DNA of 16,214 bases from DATLFI01 sp035524895 (lineage in GTDB: Bacteria > Acidobacteriota > Thermoanaerobaculia > Multivoradales > Multivoraceae), in assembly GCA_035524895.1 (NCBI GenBank), contig DATLFI010000026.1:1-16214 (forward strand). Reading direction: 5' to 3'. Below the pieces are notes generated by a model, which was not told the DNA's origin, did not search any database, and worked only from the letters and a program-made list of their open reading frames with translations. Shown here piece by piece: positions 14,748 to 16,214 of this stretch. The position numbers and the translations under genes were made by a program. The stretch's first letter is position 1, and the number at the start of each line of letters is the position of its first letter.

Positions 14748-15752
14748 GTGGAGACTAGCCAGCCATACAATCTCCGCCCAGTGGCCCGCCCTCCCTCACG
14801 ACCGCCCGCTCCCAAGAAGCCTGCGCCGCCGAAGCGCCGGCGCTCCGAGCCGCCCTGGAGGCGCCGCGAGGAGGAGAGCACGAAGCCGCGGCGAGGCGGC
14901 GGCGGCCCGCCCCGTGAGGACGGCGAGCGAGGTCCCCAGAGCAAGAACGCAGTCGGCTATCGCCTCGACATCGAGTACCAGGGCACGCAGTACAGCGGCT
15001 GGCAGATACAGCAGAACGCGCGGACGGTGGCAGGCGTCCTGGAGGGGGCGCTGCGTGACGCGGGCTGCGAGATCGTGGAGCTCCAGGGGGCTGGGCGCAC
15101 CGACGCAGGAGTCCATGCGCTGCACCAGGTCGCGCACCTGCGACTGCGACGCGGCATCGAGCCCGAGCCGCTGCGACGCGACCTCAACGACCGACTGCCG
15201 GGGGACGTCCACGTGCTGCGGATCGGAGCGGTGCCGCGAGGGTTCCATGCGCGGCACGACGCGGTCGAGCGCAGCTACCTCTACCAGATCAGCCGGCGGC
15301 GCACGGCGTTCGGTCGTCGCTTCGTGTGGTGGGTCCGCGACCGGCTCGACCTCGAGCGTTTGCGCTCGGCGGCGACAGCGCTCGAGGGCCGGCACGACTT
15401 CCGGCGGTTCTGCGTGGCGGCGGCAGAGCAGACCAGCACCCTGGTGCAAATCGAGGGCGTCGAGATCGTGGAGGCGGGCGATCTGATCCTGCTCCGGCTG
15501 CGCGCGTCGCACTTCTTGTGGCGGATGGTGAGGCGTACGGTCGGCACCCTGGTGGAAGCGGGCACGGGCCGCCTGCCGGTCGAGGAGATCGCAGCCCTAT
15601 TGGACCCCGGCGCGCCCGATCGCGATCCCGGTCCCGCGCAGTGGACTGCGCCGCCCTCCGGTCTGTTCCTCGAGCGCGTTCGCTACGCGGGCGACCCACC
15701 GATCGGCGAGCTTCGCCCGGTGGTCGAGGTCGCCGCCTTCCGGGGCCGCTGA
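14748..15752 (+). CDS. truA: tRNA pseudouridine(38-40) synthase TruA with basic N-terminal extension
   Basis: Converts uridines 38, 39 and 40 of the tRNA anticodon stem-loop to pseudouridine in the cytoplasm. The TruA core begins near residue 69 (YRLDIEYQGTQYSGWQIQ) and shows GAGRTDAGVHA with catalytic Asp119, FHARHDAVERSYLYQI, the core region FRRFCVAA, and the typical C-terminal ASHFLWRMVRRTVGTLVEAGTGR. Core length is normal. Before it lies a Pro/Arg/Lys/Gly-rich, probably disordered tail of about 65 residues, absent from the textbook enzyme. It seems real: the only in-frame starts before the core are GTG at 14748 and GTG at 14781, and no ATG occurs near residue 65. Neither GTG has a clear Shine-Dalgarno site, so the exact start is uncertain. 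The gene is followed, after 190 bp, by a MATE transporter. Confidence 0.95.
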   Translation: METSQPYNLRPVARPPSRPPAPKKPAPPKRRRSEPPWRRREEESTKPRRGGGGPPREDGERGPQSKNAVGYRLDIEYQGTQYSGWQIQQNARTVAGVLEGALRDAGCEIVELQGAGRTDAGVHALHQVAHLRLRRGIEPEPLRRDLNDRLPGDVHVLRIGAVPRGFHARHDAVERSYLYQISRRRTAFGRRFVWWVRDRLDLERLRSAATALEGRHDFRRFCVAAAEQTSTLVQIEGVEIVEAGDLILLRLRASHFLWRMVRRTVGTLVEAGTGRLPVEEIAALLDPGAPDRDPGPAQWTAPPSGLFLERVRYAGDPPIGELRPVVEVAAFRGR

Positions 15753-15942
15753 GGCACAGCCGAAGCGCGACGCGGGACGAGTCCTCTCGCCGGAGGGCGC
15801 TCCCGAATTGCGGCGTCGCTCGCTCGTGGATCCGCGGGGCCGTCGCCGTCGCGCGGCGCAGCGCTGCGGTCGTTGGCGTAGTCCCTGGTGCAGTCGAAGC
15901 GAAACGTCCCACGGACCACCACCGACGCAACCGGCCACGACC

Positions 15943-16214
15943 ATGTCGATCCACAGCGGCGAGTTGACTGGCGAGCTCAGCGGCGAGTTGGCGGCCTTCT
16001 CGGAAGCCTTGCCTGCTACCTCGCGTCACGACGACAGGCACGCGACGACGCTCTGGCGGCGAGCCTGGAGCAGAGCTCTCCGGAGGTCTCGGCCGCTGCT
16101 CTCCGAGGCGGGGGCACTGTTCGCTCTCGCCACGCCGCTGGCATTGGCGGGTCTGGTGAGCATGGGCCTCTCGATCACCGACGTGGTGATGATGGGTTGG
16201 CTGGGACCGACCTC
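15943..16214 (+). CDS. MATE-family multidrug/cation efflux protein, 5' part only
   Basis: The first 90 codons of a transporter cut by the window edge. After an N-terminal cytosolic tail of about 50 residues comes SEAGALFALATPLALAGLVSMGLSITDVVMMGWLGPTS. This is the first transmembrane helix and the conserved T/S-D-x-x-MxGWLG segment of MATE (NorM-type) Na+ or H+ antiporters that export drugs and toxic organic cations. The tail starts with the repeats SGEL-TGEL-SGEL and is longer than usual for NorM, so a later start cannot be excluded; no Shine-Dalgarno site precedes the ATG. The 190 bp between truA and this gene show no clear terminator or promoter. Confidence 0.82.
   Translation, partial: MSIHSGELTGELSGELAAFSEALPATSRHDDRHATTLWRRAWSRALRRSRPLLSEAGALFALATPLALAGLVSMGLSITDVVMMGWLGPT

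Noticed and set aside
15753..15942. Small frames between truA and the MATE gene
   Set aside because: No ribosome-binding site, atypical Arg-rich composition and no recognisable domain; treated as plain spacer.

Overview
This is a GC-rich chromosomal stretch, probably from a diderm (Gram-negative) bacterium. The didermy is inferred from a periplasmic quinohemoprotein dehydrogenase, a PhoD-like exported phosphatase and several signal peptides. One gene encodes a fused two-half MacB/FtsX-type permease of the ADOP kind (named after Acidobacteria, also common in Gemmatimonadota, Myxococcota and related GC-rich phyla). The phylum cannot be fixed from the sequence. I saw no tRNA, rRNA, CRISPR array, transposase or phage gene, so this looks like ordinary chromosome.

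Layout, left to right. Bases 1-2280 (+) encode a PQQ-dependent alcohol dehydrogenase with a C-terminal cytochrome c domain; its frame is open to the left edge. A perfect 14-bp-arm inverted repeat starts at the base after its stop codon, followed by about 240 bp of GC-rich repeats without a gene. Next come a divergent pair: an exported VOC/glyoxalase-fold protein (-, 2555-3064) and a D-2-hydroxyglutarate dehydrogenase-like FAD oxidase (+, 3204-4586). On the minus strand follow a secreted Pro/Arg/Glu-rich protein with six cysteines (4643-6040) and an acyl-CoA dehydrogenase (6078-7241), possibly cotranscribed. The ADOP permease (+, 7373-9823) has no ATPase next to it.

The most interesting block is on the minus strand, 9882-14168. 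A BlaI/MecI-type repressor (13625-14110) is followed after 2 bp by a BlaR1/MecR1-type M56 metalloprotease (11343-13622), and after another 78 bp by a PhoD-like phosphatase (9882-11264). The expected architecture is that the membrane protease senses something outside the membrane and the repressor is inactivated. Here the usual penicillin-binding sensor is absent. In its place is a coiled coil of about 255 residues, including 15 uninterrupted heptads, 12 of which have histidine at the same position. An AT-rich island upstream of the repressor holds a promoter-like pair overlapped by repeated TGCTAA boxes, a good candidate for the autoregulatory operator. This looks like a one-component-plus-repressor sensor with an unfamiliar input domain.

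The window ends with a small unknown protein (-, 14232-14654), tRNA pseudouridine synthase truA with a long basic N-terminal tail (+, 14748-15752), and the 5' end of a MATE-family efflux transporter (+, 15943 to the edge).
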